From assembly GCA_034370385.1 (NCBI GenBank), contig JAXMKZ010000011.1, forward strand, positions 62,001 to 126,000: DNA of 64,000 bases, given 5' to 3'. Shown here piece after piece: positions 50,176-59,213 of this stretch (positions within the stretch are counted from its first letter, which is position 1; each line of letters starts with the position of its first letter). The position numbers and the translations under genes were made by a program. Below the pieces are notes generated by a model. The model ran no database searches. It saw only the letters and a program-made list of their open reading frames with translations, and was not told the DNA's origin. This DNA is from Coriobacteriia bacterium. GTDB lineage: Bacteria; Actinomycetota; Coriobacteriia; Anaerosomatales; PHET01.

Positions 50176-50268
50176 ATGCTATGGGTCAAAGCGATCGCGA
50201 TATCGGTGATCCTGTCGGTACTGCTCACCGGCATAGTGCGCGGCTGGCAGAACCGCGACGACGACTAG
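50176..50268 (+). CDS. 30-residue single-helix microprotein
   Basis: ATG to TAG, 30 codons, ten bases after GGAGG: short start MLWVK, one hydrophobic helix (AIAISVILSVLLTGIV) and the charged end RGWQNRDDD. It follows the RF-1-like gene by 5 bases and so lies in its operon. No family recognised. Confidence 0.55.
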   Translation: MLWVKAIAISVILSVLLTGIVRGWQNRDDD

Positions 50269-50271
50269 CCT

Positions 50272-50850
50272 CTAGCGTCCGCACCGCATTCCCTCGACGA
50301 CGAATCTGGTCAGCTCGTCGGCGGCCTCGGCCCGTGAGACCCCGAGGCGCTCGAGCGTCTCCGGATCCTGCATTCCGCGGCCCGCCATCCACAGTGAGTG
50401 CGCGATGAACGGGGTGTTCGCCTTGTGGAAATCGCCTGAGGCGACTCCCTCGTCCAATAGAAGCTTGAGGGCCTCAGTGCCCTTCTTGTAGCCGCGCCCA
50501 AACACCTCTTGTCCCAAGGGCTGCGTCATCGCGTCGTGCCACGCCTGCGGCGAAACCCCAGCTCGGGCCCGATCGATCACAGCGCAGAACCGCAAGACCC
50601 GCTCGGCGGCGCCCTCAACCCGGGATGCCTCGCTGGAGGCATACGCGATGCTGTGGTCGACCCAGCGGTCAAGGACAAGGACGATCAGGCTGCGCTTGTC
50701 CGGCGCGAGCTTGTAGAGCGTGCTACGGGAGCAGCGCAACTCCTCGGCCAGCGCACCGACCTTGAGGTGCGCGAACCCCTCGCGCAGAATCAGGGCTTCC
50801 AGCTCATCAAGGAGCTGCTCACGTCTGCGTACATCGGGACTCGGTGCCAA
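50272..50850 (-). CDS. TetR-family transcriptional regulator
   Basis: This 192-residue protein has an N-terminal TetR helix-turn-helix (ILREGFAHLKVGALAEELRCSRSTLYKLAPDKRSLIVLVLDRW) and a helical ligand domain. The start is a TTG after GGAGACC. No target operon is adjacent on this strand; the neighbours are tRNAs and convergent genes. Confidence 0.85.
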   Translation of the reverse strand: MAPSPDVRRREQLLDELEALILREGFAHLKVGALAEELRCSRSTLYKLAPDKRSLIVLVLDRWVDHSIAYASSEASRVEGAAERVLRFCAVIDRARAGVSPQAWHDAMTQPLGQEVFGRGYKKGTEALKLLLDEGVASGDFHKANTPFIAHSLWMAGRGMQDPETLERLGVSRAEAADELTRFVVEGMRCGR

Positions 50851-50946
50851 GCGCGGTCTCCAATCGGCGAACGGCCGCGCAAACCAGCTGCGCTCGTCGC
50901 TCAGAGGATACCCGTGGGCGACGCACGTTACACCAGCGCAAAGTTA

Positions 50947-50976
50947 GGACCCAGCGCCCGAAGGCCCTGGGTCCTG
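50947..50976. terminator. Terminator beyond the tRNA-Val 3' end
   Basis: AGGACCCAG and CTGGGTCCT form a perfect 9-bp stem with a 12-base loop and a T-rich tail on the plus side; it follows the tRNA pair on the minus strand. Confidence 0.75.
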
Positions 50977-50983
50977 TGTTTCT

Positions 50984-51058
50984 GGTGGGCGATGAGGGAT
51001 TTGAACCCCCGACCTTGTGCGTGTAAAGCACCTGCGCTCCCGCTGCGCCAATCGCCCG
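50984..51058 (-). tRNA. tRNA-Val (TAC), CCA encoded
   Basis: The 75-base gene begins GGGCGATTGGCGCAGC and has an anticodon loop TTTACAC (anticodon TAC) on stem GTGC/GCAC. The T arm has GGGTTCAAATCC and the end is CGCCCACCA. It is 4 bases downstream of tRNA-Glu and probably co-transcribed. Confidence 0.95.
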
Positions 51059-51062
51059 GATT

Positions 51063-51137
51063 GGTGCCCCCAGGAGAATTCGAATCTCCGTTTCTGACCT
51101 GAGGGGCCAGCGTCCTTGGCCACTAGACGATGGGGGC
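51063..51137 (-). tRNA. tRNA-Glu (CTC), CCA encoded
   Basis: The 75-base gene begins GCCCCCATCGTCTAGTGG. The anticodon loop CCCTCAG (anticodon CTC) is on stem CTGGC/GTCAG, the T arm has AGATTCGAATCT, and the end is GGGGGCACCA. First of the two-tRNA cluster. Confidence 0.95.
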
Positions 51138-51213
51138 TCAGGTAGGGTACCGCACGCGGAGGTCAATGTGCCAATTCAAGCGCGAACGTCGGTTCCGCTC
51201 GCAGCTTAAGTCA

Positions 51214-52587
51214 CTACCAGGCGCGCACCGTGAAGCTCCGGCTGATCGCCGATCGCCTCGCCTTCGTGCCGGCGTACGAGACTCGATACCGATAGGTCCC
51301 ACGCGAGGCGAGGTAAGCACGAACCGCATAGGTGCCGCGGGCGTCGGTCTTCGCCGAGCGAACGAAGACCCACTTGCCGCCGACGTAGCGCTGCAACCGA
51401 ACCGTTGCACCCGGCACCGGGCGCCCCGAGCTCGACAGCACCCCTTTGGCCACAACCGACGACCGTGCCTTCGCACTGTAGTCGGAACTACGAGCGGTCA
51501 GCGCCGAGGGCCTGCGCTGGAACTCGATCTGAGCCCGCTTGAACGCCGAGTACGCCGGCTTGGGCGAGTAGTCCCGACGCAGAAGGCCATAGTTGTCCGT
51601 GCGGACAGTACGATCGAAGCTGCCATCCCGTACCGTGTACACGAACAGCGTCTCGACGAACGGGAAGTCCTGGTAGATCCGTTTGTACGCGTCGTAGGTG
51701 TACTGCGCCTGCCGCTCCGGGGTGACGTTCCCGTCAGTTACCGAGGTCTGCCAACCCGTCTCGGTGATCCAGATCTTCTTGTCACCGTCGCCGTGGCGCT
51801 CCAGCGTCGTCTTCATGACGCGAAGCCAGTCGAAGCTCGAGCCGGGCCGGTAAAGGTCCGGCTTCGCATACGGGCTGCGACCGTTCGTGTAGGCGTGCAC
51901 GCCGAGGATATCGAAGTAGCCCTTCGCACCCGCGTTATACATCTCGATGAGGTAGGGGTCATCACTCCCCGCCAGCCCGGCTGAGACGACCTTCGCGCTG
52001 GGGTTACCGGCCTTGACGCCGCGGTAGCCGTGCTGCAGGAATCGCACGTAGCGGGCCGCTGATTGCGAGCGCGGCACGTCCCAGAACCCGCGTTCGTTCA
52101 CCTCGTTGCCCAGTTCCCAGTGATCGATACGACCGGCGTAGCGCGCGGAGATGAAGCGCATGAACTCCTCGAACTTGGTGTCATCGTTTGGTGGTACCCA
52201 GGGGCCGCGCCCCCCGTTGGCCCAGTTCGGCGTTTCGATCACGAGCACGAGCACGCGCAACCCGTGCGCTTGGGCCCTCTTGCAGATGTAGTCGAGCTGC
52301 CTTTGCGGGTGCGGATCGTAGACGCCGTCCTTAGGCTCGAAGAACCGCCAAGGGATATCAACTCGAATCCACGATGCCCCGCCGGCGGAAACCAGCGCGA
52401 TCTGACGATCCACTTCAGCTTCCGGATAGTCGCCAAGAACGTGGGCGGCCATGCCGAACGGCGAGACGGCGCGTGGATTGGCGGCAGCGGCGGCAGGCGC
52501 CGGGGCAATCACCAAAGAGGCGACGAGCAGCACCGCCGCAAGCGACGCCTGTAGTGCCTTTCGAGTTGTCGCGCGCGCATGGCTCAT
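51214..52587 (-). CDS. Secreted clan GH-A-like glycoside hydrolase with C-terminal Ig-like domain
   Basis: This 457-residue protein starts at an ATG giving MSHARATTRK and a signal peptide (cut near 35). The TIM-barrel region has the acid/base motif HWELGNEVNERGF and the nucleophile motif KKIWITETGWQTS, as in GH39/GH5-type (clan GH-A) enzymes. Residues ~345-457 are a SpaA/CarboxypepD-like repeat (VVAKGVLSSSGRPVPGATVRLQR). It is a paralogue of the partial gene at the right edge. Likely hydrolyses a surface polysaccharide. Confidence 0.8.
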   Translation of the reverse strand: MSHARATTRKALQASLAAVLLVASLVIAPAPAAAAANPRAVSPFGMAAHVLGDYPEAEVDRQIALVSAGGASWIRVDIPWRFFEPKDGVYDPHPQRQLDYICKRAQAHGLRVLVLVIETPNWANGGRGPWVPPNDDTKFEEFMRFISARYAGRIDHWELGNEVNERGFWDVPRSQSAARYVRFLQHGYRGVKAGNPSAKVVSAGLAGSDDPYLIEMYNAGAKGYFDILGVHAYTNGRSPYAKPDLYRPGSSFDWLRVMKTTLERHGDGDKKIWITETGWQTSVTDGNVTPERQAQYTYDAYKRIYQDFPFVETLFVYTVRDGSFDRTVRTDNYGLLRRDYSPKPAYSAFKRAQIEFQRRPSALTARSSDYSAKARSSVVAKGVLSSSGRPVPGATVRLQRYVGGKWVFVRSAKTDARGTYAVRAYLASRGTYRYRVSYAGTKARRSAISRSFTVRAW

Positions 52588-52676
52588 ACCCGCAGGGTAC
52601 ACCCTTGGGTCAAGCAGCGGGGCAAGACCGAGCACGGCGTTGACGGACCGCAACTTCGAGTTGGGGGTGGGGTGGT

Positions 52677-52704
52677 GTCCTATTCGCTTGGACGACCGTC
52701 CTAT
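52677..52704 (+). promoter_or_regulatory. Direct repeats upstream of the HTH-nucleotidyltransferase gene
   Basis: GTCCTAT occurs at 52677-52683 and 52698-52704, 21 bases (two turns) apart, immediately before the 204-residue gene. This suits binding by the winged-helix domain of that protein. Confidence 0.35.
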
Positions 52705-52723
52705 CTGGTAGTACGCTTCTCGT

Positions 52724-53338
52724 ATGATTCTCGAACGTCTCTTCGGCTCGCGTACGCGGGCGGGCATGATCGGTCTCCTGCTCTCTGAGCCGGAGTGCGC
52801 CTTCGGCATCCGCGAGATTGCACGACTGCTGTCTGTCAGCCCGAACTCCGCTCGCGTCGAGGCCGATAACCTCGTCGAACTGGGCATCGTGACTGACCGA
52901 CGGGTGGGAACCAGCCGGTTGTGCCAGGCGAATCCGATGCACCCCCTCTACCCGGAGCTCCGCACGATGGCGCTCAAGACGCGCGGCATCGCTGCGACCC
53001 TGCGAGACGCTCTGAGCGAGGTCCGAGGCATCAGCGCGGCGTTCATCTTCGGCTCAGTTGCGGCGAACCGTGATGACGAGATGAGCGATGTGGACCTCAT
53101 GGTGATTGGCGCGACGAGACCGCGCGATGTCTACGCAGCACTACGAGTGGCGCAAGACACGAGCAAGAGAACGGTAAGTGCCTCCGTGTTCACTGAGCGG
53201 GAAGTAGCCGACCGGCTCGCTGCGGGTGATGCGTTCATCGCGAGCGTCCTCGCCGGGGCGCGGATTCCCGTGATTGGTGACCTCGGTGGACTTGGAGCAC
53301 TTAGAGCGCGAAGGCCTGATTCGGCAGGAGACTCCTGA
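52724..53338 (+). CDS. Winged-helix plus minimal nucleotidyltransferase (MNT-like) protein
   Basis: This 204-residue protein has an N-terminal winged HTH (FGIREIARLLSVSPNSARVEADNLVELGIVTDRRVG) and a nucleotidyltransferase domain with the GS-x-DxD motif (FIFGSVAANRDDEMSDVDLMVIG). These HTH-MNT fusions usually pair with a HEPN RNase-like partner in toxin-antitoxin modules. The partner frame that begins at 53286 here is short and degrades quickly. Confidence 0.8.
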   Translation: MILERLFGSRTRAGMIGLLLSEPECAFGIREIARLLSVSPNSARVEADNLVELGIVTDRRVGTSRLCQANPMHPLYPELRTMALKTRGIAATLRDALSEVRGISAAFIFGSVAANRDDEMSDVDLMVIGATRPRDVYAALRVAQDTSKRTVSASVFTEREVADRLAAGDAFIASVLAGARIPVIGDLGGLGALRARRPDSAGDS

Positions 53339-53477
53339 CCGCAGCCGCGCGCCATGCTTACCGCAAGATCGTGTCATCAGTGATGACACAATTGCACGGC
53401 TGCTCTCGCGCTTGGTCACCAGCCCGGAATGTCGTCGGGGAAGAACAGGTCCTCACCGAAGATGTACTCGTCGCTGA
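53286..53477 (+). pseudogene. Possible truncated HEPN-type partner of the MNT protein
   Basis: A GTG frame overlapping the MNT gene starts MDLEHLEREGLIRQETPD, like the beginning of HEPN partners (helix plus EGL/I and polar stretch). It then loses coding character after about 18 codons, with a low-quality Arg/Cys-rich tail to the stop. It suggests a broken partner gene. This is a weak call based on position and a short N-terminal match to the usual pattern. Confidence 0.3.
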
Positions 53478-53625
53478 AGACGAACACCCATGGGTGCGTG
53501 AAGTGCGCGTGGGCCGCTATCCTCGTGTCGTGTCCCGTTCGGAAGGAATACCCCTAGGCGCGAGCGACCGCGTTTCGAGCCAGCTGCGCATCACCGAGGA
53601 CTGCATGGTCCCCAGCGTCTACTGA
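53416..53625 (-). pseudogene. Remnant of an unidentified gene with an internal TAG
   Basis: One minus-strand frame reads ...DAGDHAVLGDAQLARNAVARA, a TAG at about 53553, then GYSFRTGHDTRIAAHAHFT and a final segment HPWVFVFSDEYIFGED to a TGA. The residues after the TAG look strongly coding and end naturally, while no start is evident upstream. It is best explained as a decayed fragment. The family is not recognised. Confidence 0.45.
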
Positions 53626-53652
53626 GGGTCCCGCGGACTGCAACGCTCACCG

Positions 53653-53685
53653 GGCAATTGTGCAGACACTGTCGGCACAATTGCC
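53653..53685. repeat. 11-bp perfect inverted repeat near the clpB 3' end
   Basis: GGCAATTGTGC (53653-53663) and GCACAATTGCC (53675-53685) are perfect inverted copies around an 11-base loop. There is no T tract, so it is not a typical terminator. A related CACAATTGC half-site occurs at about 53387. Could be an operator or recombination scar. Confidence 0.5.
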
Positions 53686-53728
53686 TTGGAGTCACTTGCA
53701 CACTCTACGAGCTCGACGAATGAAGCAC

Positions 53729-56311
53729 CTACCCCACCACGTACCCGCTGTCGTCCACGCCCACCGTGACGGTGTCGCCCTCGCCAACCTCGCCGCGGAT
53801 GATGGCGGACGCGACCCTGTCCACTACCTCGCGCTGAATCAGCCGCTTGAGCGGCCGCGCGCCGAACACCGGGTCGAAGCCGTCGAGTGCAAGCCGCTCC
53901 ACCGCCGCCGGCGTGAGCTCCAAGCCGATCTTGCGCTCGGCCAGACGCGCGCGCACGCCCACAAGCTGCAGCGTCACGATCTTCTCGAGCTCGGCCATCG
54001 TGAGCGCGTGGAAGATGACGGTGTCATCGACGCGGTTGAGGAACTCGGGTCGGAAGGTCGCACGCAGCGCCTCTTCCAGCATGTGCTTCATCGTGGCTTC
54101 GTCAGCCCCGCCCTCGGCGAACGCCTGGATGTGCTGCGACCCCACATTGCTCGTCATCACCACGATCGCGTTCTTGAAGCTCACCACACGACCCTGCCCG
54201 TCGGTCAGGCGTCCGTCGTCGAGCACCTGCAGCAGCACGTTGAACACGTCGGGGTGCGCCTTCTCGATCTCGTCGAGCAGGATCACGCTGTAGGGCCTGC
54301 GCCGAACCGCCTCAGTGAGCTGACCACCCTCGTCGTAGCCCACGTAGCCCGGAGGCGCGCCGATGAGCCGCTGGACGCTGAACTTCTCCATGTACTCGGA
54401 CATGTCGATACGCACCATCGCGCGATCGTCATCGAACAGGAAGGCCGCGAGCGTCTTGGCGAGTTCAGTCTTGCCCACGCCGGTGGGTCCGAGGAACAGG
54501 AAGCTTCCGATGGGCCTGTCGGGATCGGACAACCCCGCGCGCGAGCGTCTGACCGCCCCCGCGACTGCCGCCACCGCTTCGTCCTGACCGATGACGCGCT
54601 CGTGAAGGTGCTCTTCCAGCGTCACCAGCTTCGCCATCTCGCCTTGCATGAGCCGGGCGACCGGGATGCCGGTCCATGCGCCGACCACCTCGGCGATCTC
54701 GCCCTCCGTGACCTCCTCCTTGAGCATCGCGCCGTCGGCCTGAAGCGCGGCAAGCCGCTCCTGCGCGTGCACTAGGCCCTGCTCGAGCTCCGGGATGCGC
54801 CCGTAGCGGATTTCGGCTGCGCGCTGCAGGTCGCCCTCGCGCTCCGCGCGTTCGCCGTCGGTGCGCGCTTCGTCGAGGTCGGCCTTCAGCCGCTGGGCGC
54901 CCTCGATCACGTCCTTCTCGGAGTGCCAGGTGGCCTTGAGCCCGGACAGCTGCTCGGTCACCGCGGCCATGTCGGCCCGCAGCGACTCCAGGCGCTCGGC
55001 GGAGGCGGCATCCGCCTCCTTCATCAGCGCCTGCTCTTCGATCTGCATCTGGGTGAGTTTGCGCTCGATCTGGTCGATCTCGGTGGGCATAGAGTCGATC
55101 TCGATGCGAAGGCGGCTTGCGGCCTCGTCGATCAGATCGATGGCTTTGTCGGGAAGGAAGCGGTCGGCGATGTAGCGATTGGACAGCTCGGCCGCCGCGA
55201 CGATGGCGCCATCGGTGATGCGCACACCGTGATGGACCTCGTATTTCTCCTTCAGGCCGCGCAGGATCGCAATGGTGTCCTCGACGCTCGGCTCGCCCAC
55301 CACGATGGGCTGGAACCGTCGCTCAAGCGCGGCGTCCTTCTCGATGTGCTTGCGGTACTCGTCAAGCGTCGTAGCGCCGATGGCGTGGAGTTCGCCGCGC
55401 GCAAGCGCCGGTTTGAGCATGTTGCCAGCGTCCATAGCCCCCTCGGCGGCACCCGCCCCGACGATGGTATGCATCTCGTCGATGAAGAGGATGACGCGAC
55501 CCTCGGCCGCCTCGACCTCGCGCAGCACGGCCTTCAAGCGATCCTCGAACTCACCGCGGTACTTCGCTCCGGCCACCATCGCGGACAGGTCGAGCGCCAC
55601 TACATCGCGGTCACGCAGCGACGAGGGCACGTCCCCCGCCACGATGCGCTGGGCGAGGCCCTCCACGATCGCGGTCTTGCCGGTGCCCGGCTCGCCGATA
55701 AGCACCGGGTTGTTCTTCGTACGGCGCGACAGCACTTGAATCGCTCGGCGGATCTCCTCGTTTCGACCGATGACCGGGTCGAGCTTGCCGTCCCGAGCCA
55801 TCTCCGTGAGGTTGCGCCCGTAGCGCTCCAGCGCCTGCATCTGACCCTCGGGGTTCTGGTCAGTGACCTTGGAGCCGGCGCGCAGCTCGTCGACCGCTGT
55901 CGCCAGCCGTGCAGCCGTGACCCCCTGAAGTTCGAGTGCCTTGCCCGCTGCCCCCTTGTCTGCGGCAAGAGCCAGCAGCAGATGCTCGCTCGAGACGTAG
56001 GCATCCTTCATCTTCTCAGCGGACTTGAAAGCGTCCGAGAGCACCGTATTGAGTCTCGGCGAGACCTGCATGGACGCCTCGGCTCCGCTCACCTGCGGCA
56101 GGGCCGCGACCGCGGCCGTCGCTGCCGCATCAAGCGCTCCGGCGTCTGCACCTACCTTGGCCAGCACCGGCCGGACGATGCCGTCCGCCTGGTCGAGCAG
56201 GGCCTTGAGCAGATGCTCGGGTTCCACCTGGGCGGCCGAGCGCTCGCTGGCGATGCCACCTGCGGCCTCGAGCGCCTCTTGCGCCTTGATCGTCAACTTG
56301 TCGAGTCTCAC
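53729..56311 (-). CDS. clpB: ClpB disaggregase chaperone
   Basis: This 860-residue AAA+ protein has an N-terminal Clp_N domain, AAA-1 with Walker A GEPGTGKT and Walker [10 protein letters not shown], and a long middle coiled-coil domain (residues ~400-520, characteristic of ClpB). AAA-2 has Walker [10 protein letters not shown], Walker [10 protein letters not shown] and pore loop GYVGYDEGG. It threads aggregated proteins with DnaK. The GTG follows AGGAG. No HrcA (CIRCE) or HspR (HAIR) operator was found upstream. Confidence 0.96.
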   Translation of the reverse strand: MRLDKLTIKAQEALEAAGGIASERSAAQVEPEHLLKALLDQADGIVRPVLAKVGADAGALDAAATAAVAALPQVSGAEASMQVSPRLNTVLSDAFKSAEKMKDAYVSSEHLLLALAADKGAAGKALELQGVTAARLATAVDELRAGSKVTDQNPEGQMQALERYGRNLTEMARDGKLDPVIGRNEEIRRAIQVLSRRTKNNPVLIGEPGTGKTAIVEGLAQRIVAGDVPSSLRDRDVVALDLSAMVAGAKYRGEFEDRLKAVLREVEAAEGRVILFIDEMHTIVGAGAAEGAMDAGNMLKPALARGELHAIGATTLDEYRKHIEKDAALERRFQPIVVGEPSVEDTIAILRGLKEKYEVHHGVRITDGAIVAAAELSNRYIADRFLPDKAIDLIDEAASRLRIEIDSMPTEIDQIERKLTQMQIEEQALMKEADAASAERLESLRADMAAVTEQLSGLKATWHSEKDVIEGAQRLKADLDEARTDGERAEREGDLQRAAEIRYGRIPELEQGLVHAQERLAALQADGAMLKEEVTEGEIAEVVGAWTGIPVARLMQGEMAKLVTLEEHLHERVIGQDEAVAAVAGAVRRSRAGLSDPDRPIGSFLFLGPTGVGKTELAKTLAAFLFDDDRAMVRIDMSEYMEKFSVQRLIGAPPGYVGYDEGGQLTEAVRRRPYSVILLDEIEKAHPDVFNVLLQVLDDGRLTDGQGRVVSFKNAIVVMTSNVGSQHIQAFAEGGADEATMKHMLEEALRATFRPEFLNRVDDTVIFHALTMAELEKIVTLQLVGVRARLAERKIGLELTPAAVERLALDGFDPVFGARPLKRLIQREVVDRVASAIIRGEVGEGDTVTVGVDDSGYVVG

Positions 56312-56499
56312 TTGCGACCACTCCTGTTCCCCGTGATCAGCGTCCAGCACATGTATCTCACCCTTCGATTACCCCATTCTTGGGCACGCAAACAAGGGCG
56401 TCTTCGGCCCGAACCAGCTCTGCACAAGCGCCCCAGACGGCCGTGGCGCAGCGCGTTTGGTACTATCGCCGCAGACCAATCGGAGTCACCGGAGGCTGA
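56312..56499. other. Divergent promoter region between clpB and the CapK-like cluster
   Basis: The 188 bases hold a TACTAT -10-like element in GGTACTATC at 56459-56467, 33 bases before the first CapK-like gene. No recognisable heat-shock operator for clpB was seen. The plus-strand gene has a GGAGG site at 56490-56494. Confidence 0.4.
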
Positions 56500-57852
56500 A
56501 TGAGACCCGACGAGGCCGCAGCAGCCCTATATCTTCCTACCCTCTACCGCCTCGGTCGCAGGCCGTATCCCGAACTCATGCGTGCCCTGATCGCGACGGA
56601 GCGCCTCGACTCAGAGCAGCTTAACGCGCTGCAGATGGAGCGGCTGCAGTCACTCCTCGCCCATTGCTACGAGTACGTCCCCTACTACCGCAGGCTCTTC
56701 GACGAGCTCGGGGCGCACCCTGACGACATCCGTTCGCTCGATGACTACGCTCGCCTGCCGGTACTGGAGAAGGAGACCCTCAGGGCCAACCTTGCGTCGT
56801 TCATCGCCACGAACCAGTATGGCAAGCGGCTCAGCTCAGTAGCCACGAGCGGGTCAACCGGCACGCCGCTCGTCTACCACCACGATCCCCGGTACTTCCT
56901 CCATGGCTGGGCCGCCCTCATGCGGAACATGAGCTGGACGGGTTTCCGCCTCGGTGAGCGGCAGGCATGGCTCGCCTACAGCGCCCCGGGGGGTGTGAAA
57001 CGGGCCTTTCGTCTCGCCCTCGAGCGGAAGTGGCAGGCGAGGGAGCTGGTGTTCTCCGAGGAGACCATCGCGAGTTGGGCGCACCACCTCGCGACGTGGC
57101 GTCCGACGTTCGTCTACGGAGCCCCGTCCTCCCGCTTGGCTCCGATCGCCGCGCACATGCTCAGCCACGACATCCGACCGCAGGGCATACGCTCAGTCAT
57201 GACGTCCTCCGAGATGCTCGTGGAAGGCCAGCGGCGGTTGCTGGCCGAAGCGTTCGGCGCGAGCGTCTACAACCAGTACGGTTCAACCGAGTGCCTCAGC
57301 ATCGCGGCGGAGTGCGGCGCGGGGTCGATGCATGTGAACGCAGAGGTCAACATCGTCGAGTTCGAACAGCTCGACTGGACCGGCGACGCTCGCGCCATCG
57401 TGGTCACGCCGTTATTCAACTATGGCGTCCCTCTTCTCCGATACGTGTTGAGGGACCTCGGCGAAGCACTTCCCGGGGAGTGCGCTTGCGGGCGGACCCT
57501 GCCCCGCATGCGCTCACTCATCGGCCGTTCGGATTTCAGCGTGACACTCTCGGACGGCATGACCGTCACCCCCTTCGCCTTCGAAGGACTCGTTGCCCGT
57601 GTGCCGGGAATCATCCGGTACCAGTTCAGGCAGGTGACCTCTGACTCCTTCGACCTGATAGTCGCGGCGCTGCCGGAGGCTACGCAGTCGATCGCAGAGG
57701 CCCTGAGCAGCCTCGACGAGCGGTTCGCCCGCACTACTGGCGGAACCGCTCACTTCACTGTGCGTTTCGTCGAGGACATCGCGACAGCCGAGGCAGGAAA
57801 GCACTTGCTCGTCGTACCTCTTGACAGACGTTCGAAGGATCAGGCGCCATGA
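56500..57852 (+). CDS. PaaK/CapK-family adenylate-forming ligase, copy 1
   Basis: This 450-residue cytosolic protein of the phenylacetate-CoA-ligase-like (CapK) family shows an ATP-binding loop SVATSGSTGTPL near 107. The central motif is YNQYGSTECLSIAAECG, with VNAEVNIVEFE and LRDLGEALPGECACGRTLPRM following. CapK proteins sit in capsule and exopolysaccharide loci and may activate acyl or amino groups for polymer modification. The ATG follows CGGAGGCTGA. Its stop overlaps the ATG of copy 2 (ATGA). Confidence 0.85.
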   Translation: MRPDEAAAALYLPTLYRLGRRPYPELMRALIATERLDSEQLNALQMERLQSLLAHCYEYVPYYRRLFDELGAHPDDIRSLDDYARLPVLEKETLRANLASFIATNQYGKRLSSVATSGSTGTPLVYHHDPRYFLHGWAALMRNMSWTGFRLGERQAWLAYSAPGGVKRAFRLALERKWQARELVFSEETIASWAHHLATWRPTFVYGAPSSRLAPIAAHMLSHDIRPQGIRSVMTSSEMLVEGQRRLLAEAFGASVYNQYGSTECLSIAAECGAGSMHVNAEVNIVEFEQLDWTGDARAIVVTPLFNYGVPLLRYVLRDLGEALPGECACGRTLPRMRSLIGRSDFSVTLSDGMTVTPFAFEGLVARVPGIIRYQFRQVTSDSFDLIVAALPEATQSIAEALSSLDERFARTTGGTAHFTVRFVEDIATAEAGKHLLVVPLDRRSKDQAP

Positions 57853-59213
57853 GACGACTCCGCATCGACGAAGCCGCCGCAGCCCTCTACCTCCCCGCCC
57901 TGTACCACCTTGGCCGCAGACCCTATCCGCGGCTCGTGAGCGAATTGGTCGCATCAGAGCGCTTCGACCCGGAGCAGTTGCACCAGCTCCAGCTCGCACG
58001 CTTGAGGGCACTCGTCACCCACTGCTATGCGAACGTCCCCTACTACCGCGCGCTCTTCAACGATCTCGACGTGCGGCCGGACGACATCCGCTCGATGGAA
58101 GACTACGCGCGTCTGCCGCTTCTCGAGAAGGACACCTTGAGAGCCGAGTTCGCTTCCTTCATCGCCACCGACAGCCACGGCGAACGGCTCATGGCGGCCA
58201 CGACGAGCGGCTCGAGCGGCTCCCCGCTGAAGTACCGCTACGACCCCGAGTACTTCCTGCACGGCTGGTCCGCTCTCATCCGCAACATGACCTGGACGGG
58301 TTTCCGGCTAGGCGAGAGGCAGGCGTGGTTCACCTTCAGCGCGGCGGGCGGCGCGAAGCGCGCGCTGCGACTCACCTTGGAGCGCAAGTGGCTGGCACGA
58401 GAGCTGACCTTCTCGGATGAGACCCTCGATGGTTGGGCGCGACGTCTGGCCCACTGGGAGCCCCGCTTCGTCTACGGCACACCGTCTTCACGACTTGCGC
58501 CGCTGGCCGCGCACCTGCTGGCCCATAACGTGAAGCCTCAAGGTATACGGGCGGTCATGAGCTCTTCCGAGACGCTCGTCGACGAACAGCGACAGCTTAT
58601 CGAGGAGGCATTTGGAGCCAAGGTCTTCAACCAGTACGGCGCGACGGAATGCCTCAGTATCGCATCAGAGTGCGAGGCAGGCTCGATGCACGTGAACGCG
58701 GAACTCAACCTCGTCGAGTTCGAGCGGACCGAATGGACCGGAGATGCCCGTGCCGTCATCGTCACACCACTGCTGAACTACGGCGTGCCGTTGCTCCGCT
58801 ACGTCCTGAGGGACCTCGGCGGCTCGCTGCCCGGACAGTGCCCGTGCGGACGCACGCTGCCTCGCATGCGCAACCTGATCGGTCGAACTTCGTGTTGCGC
58901 GACGTTGTCGGACGGTAGCTTCGTTACGCCTTTCGCTTTCGAGGAGCTTGTCGAAAGCACGCCGGGAATCGTCCGGTTCCAGTTCCGGCAGGTGAAGCCG
59001 GACTCCTTCGACCTGCTTGTCGTGACGCTTCCCGGCGCGGCCGACTCCGTTCGGCACGCCCTGGCCGACCTGGACGCACAGTTCGAACGCAACAACGGCC
59101 GCAAGGCGCACTTCGCCCTACGTCTGGTGGACGACATCCCCTTCACCCCAGGCGGCAAGCACCTCTACGTGATCCCGCTCACCGACTCGGCTAGCACCTC
59201 TCACCGCGCGTGA
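57849..59213 (+). CDS. PaaK/CapK-family adenylate-forming ligase, copy 2
   Basis: This 454-residue protein is highly similar to copy 1 along its whole length: same start RRLRIDEAAAALYLPALYHLGRRPYP, ATP loop ATTSGSSGSPLKY, FNQYGATECLSIASEC and GQCPCGRTLPRM. It is a recent tandem duplicate that has diverged at perhaps a quarter of positions. It ends in a 23-base overlap with the convergent deacetylase gene. Confidence 0.85.
   Translation: MRRLRIDEAAAALYLPALYHLGRRPYPRLVSELVASERFDPEQLHQLQLARLRALVTHCYANVPYYRALFNDLDVRPDDIRSMEDYARLPLLEKDTLRAEFASFIATDSHGERLMAATTSGSSGSPLKYRYDPEYFLHGWSALIRNMTWTGFRLGERQAWFTFSAAGGAKRALRLTLERKWLARELTFSDETLDGWARRLAHWEPRFVYGTPSSRLAPLAAHLLAHNVKPQGIRAVMSSSETLVDEQRQLIEEAFGAKVFNQYGATECLSIASECEAGSMHVNAELNLVEFERTEWTGDARAVIVTPLLNYGVPLLRYVLRDLGGSLPGQCPCGRTLPRMRNLIGRTSCCATLSDGSFVTPFAFEELVESTPGIVRFQFRQVKPDSFDLLVVTLPGAADSVRHALADLDAQFERNNGRKAHFALRLVDDIPFTPGGKHLYVIPLTDSASTSHRA

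Noticed and set aside
53540-53560. TAG in the 53416-53625 fragment as pyrrolysine
   Set aside because: There is no start, no known pyrrolysine family match and no pyl genes in view; decay is the simpler reading.
56312-56499. HspR (HAIR) or HrcA (CIRCE) operator for clpB
   Set aside because: Neither the CTTGAGT-N7-ACTCAAG nor the TTAGCACTC-N9-GAGTGCTAA pattern is present.
53729-56503. Long plus-strand frames over clpB
   Set aside because: High-GC antisense shadows of the clear ClpB coding sequence.
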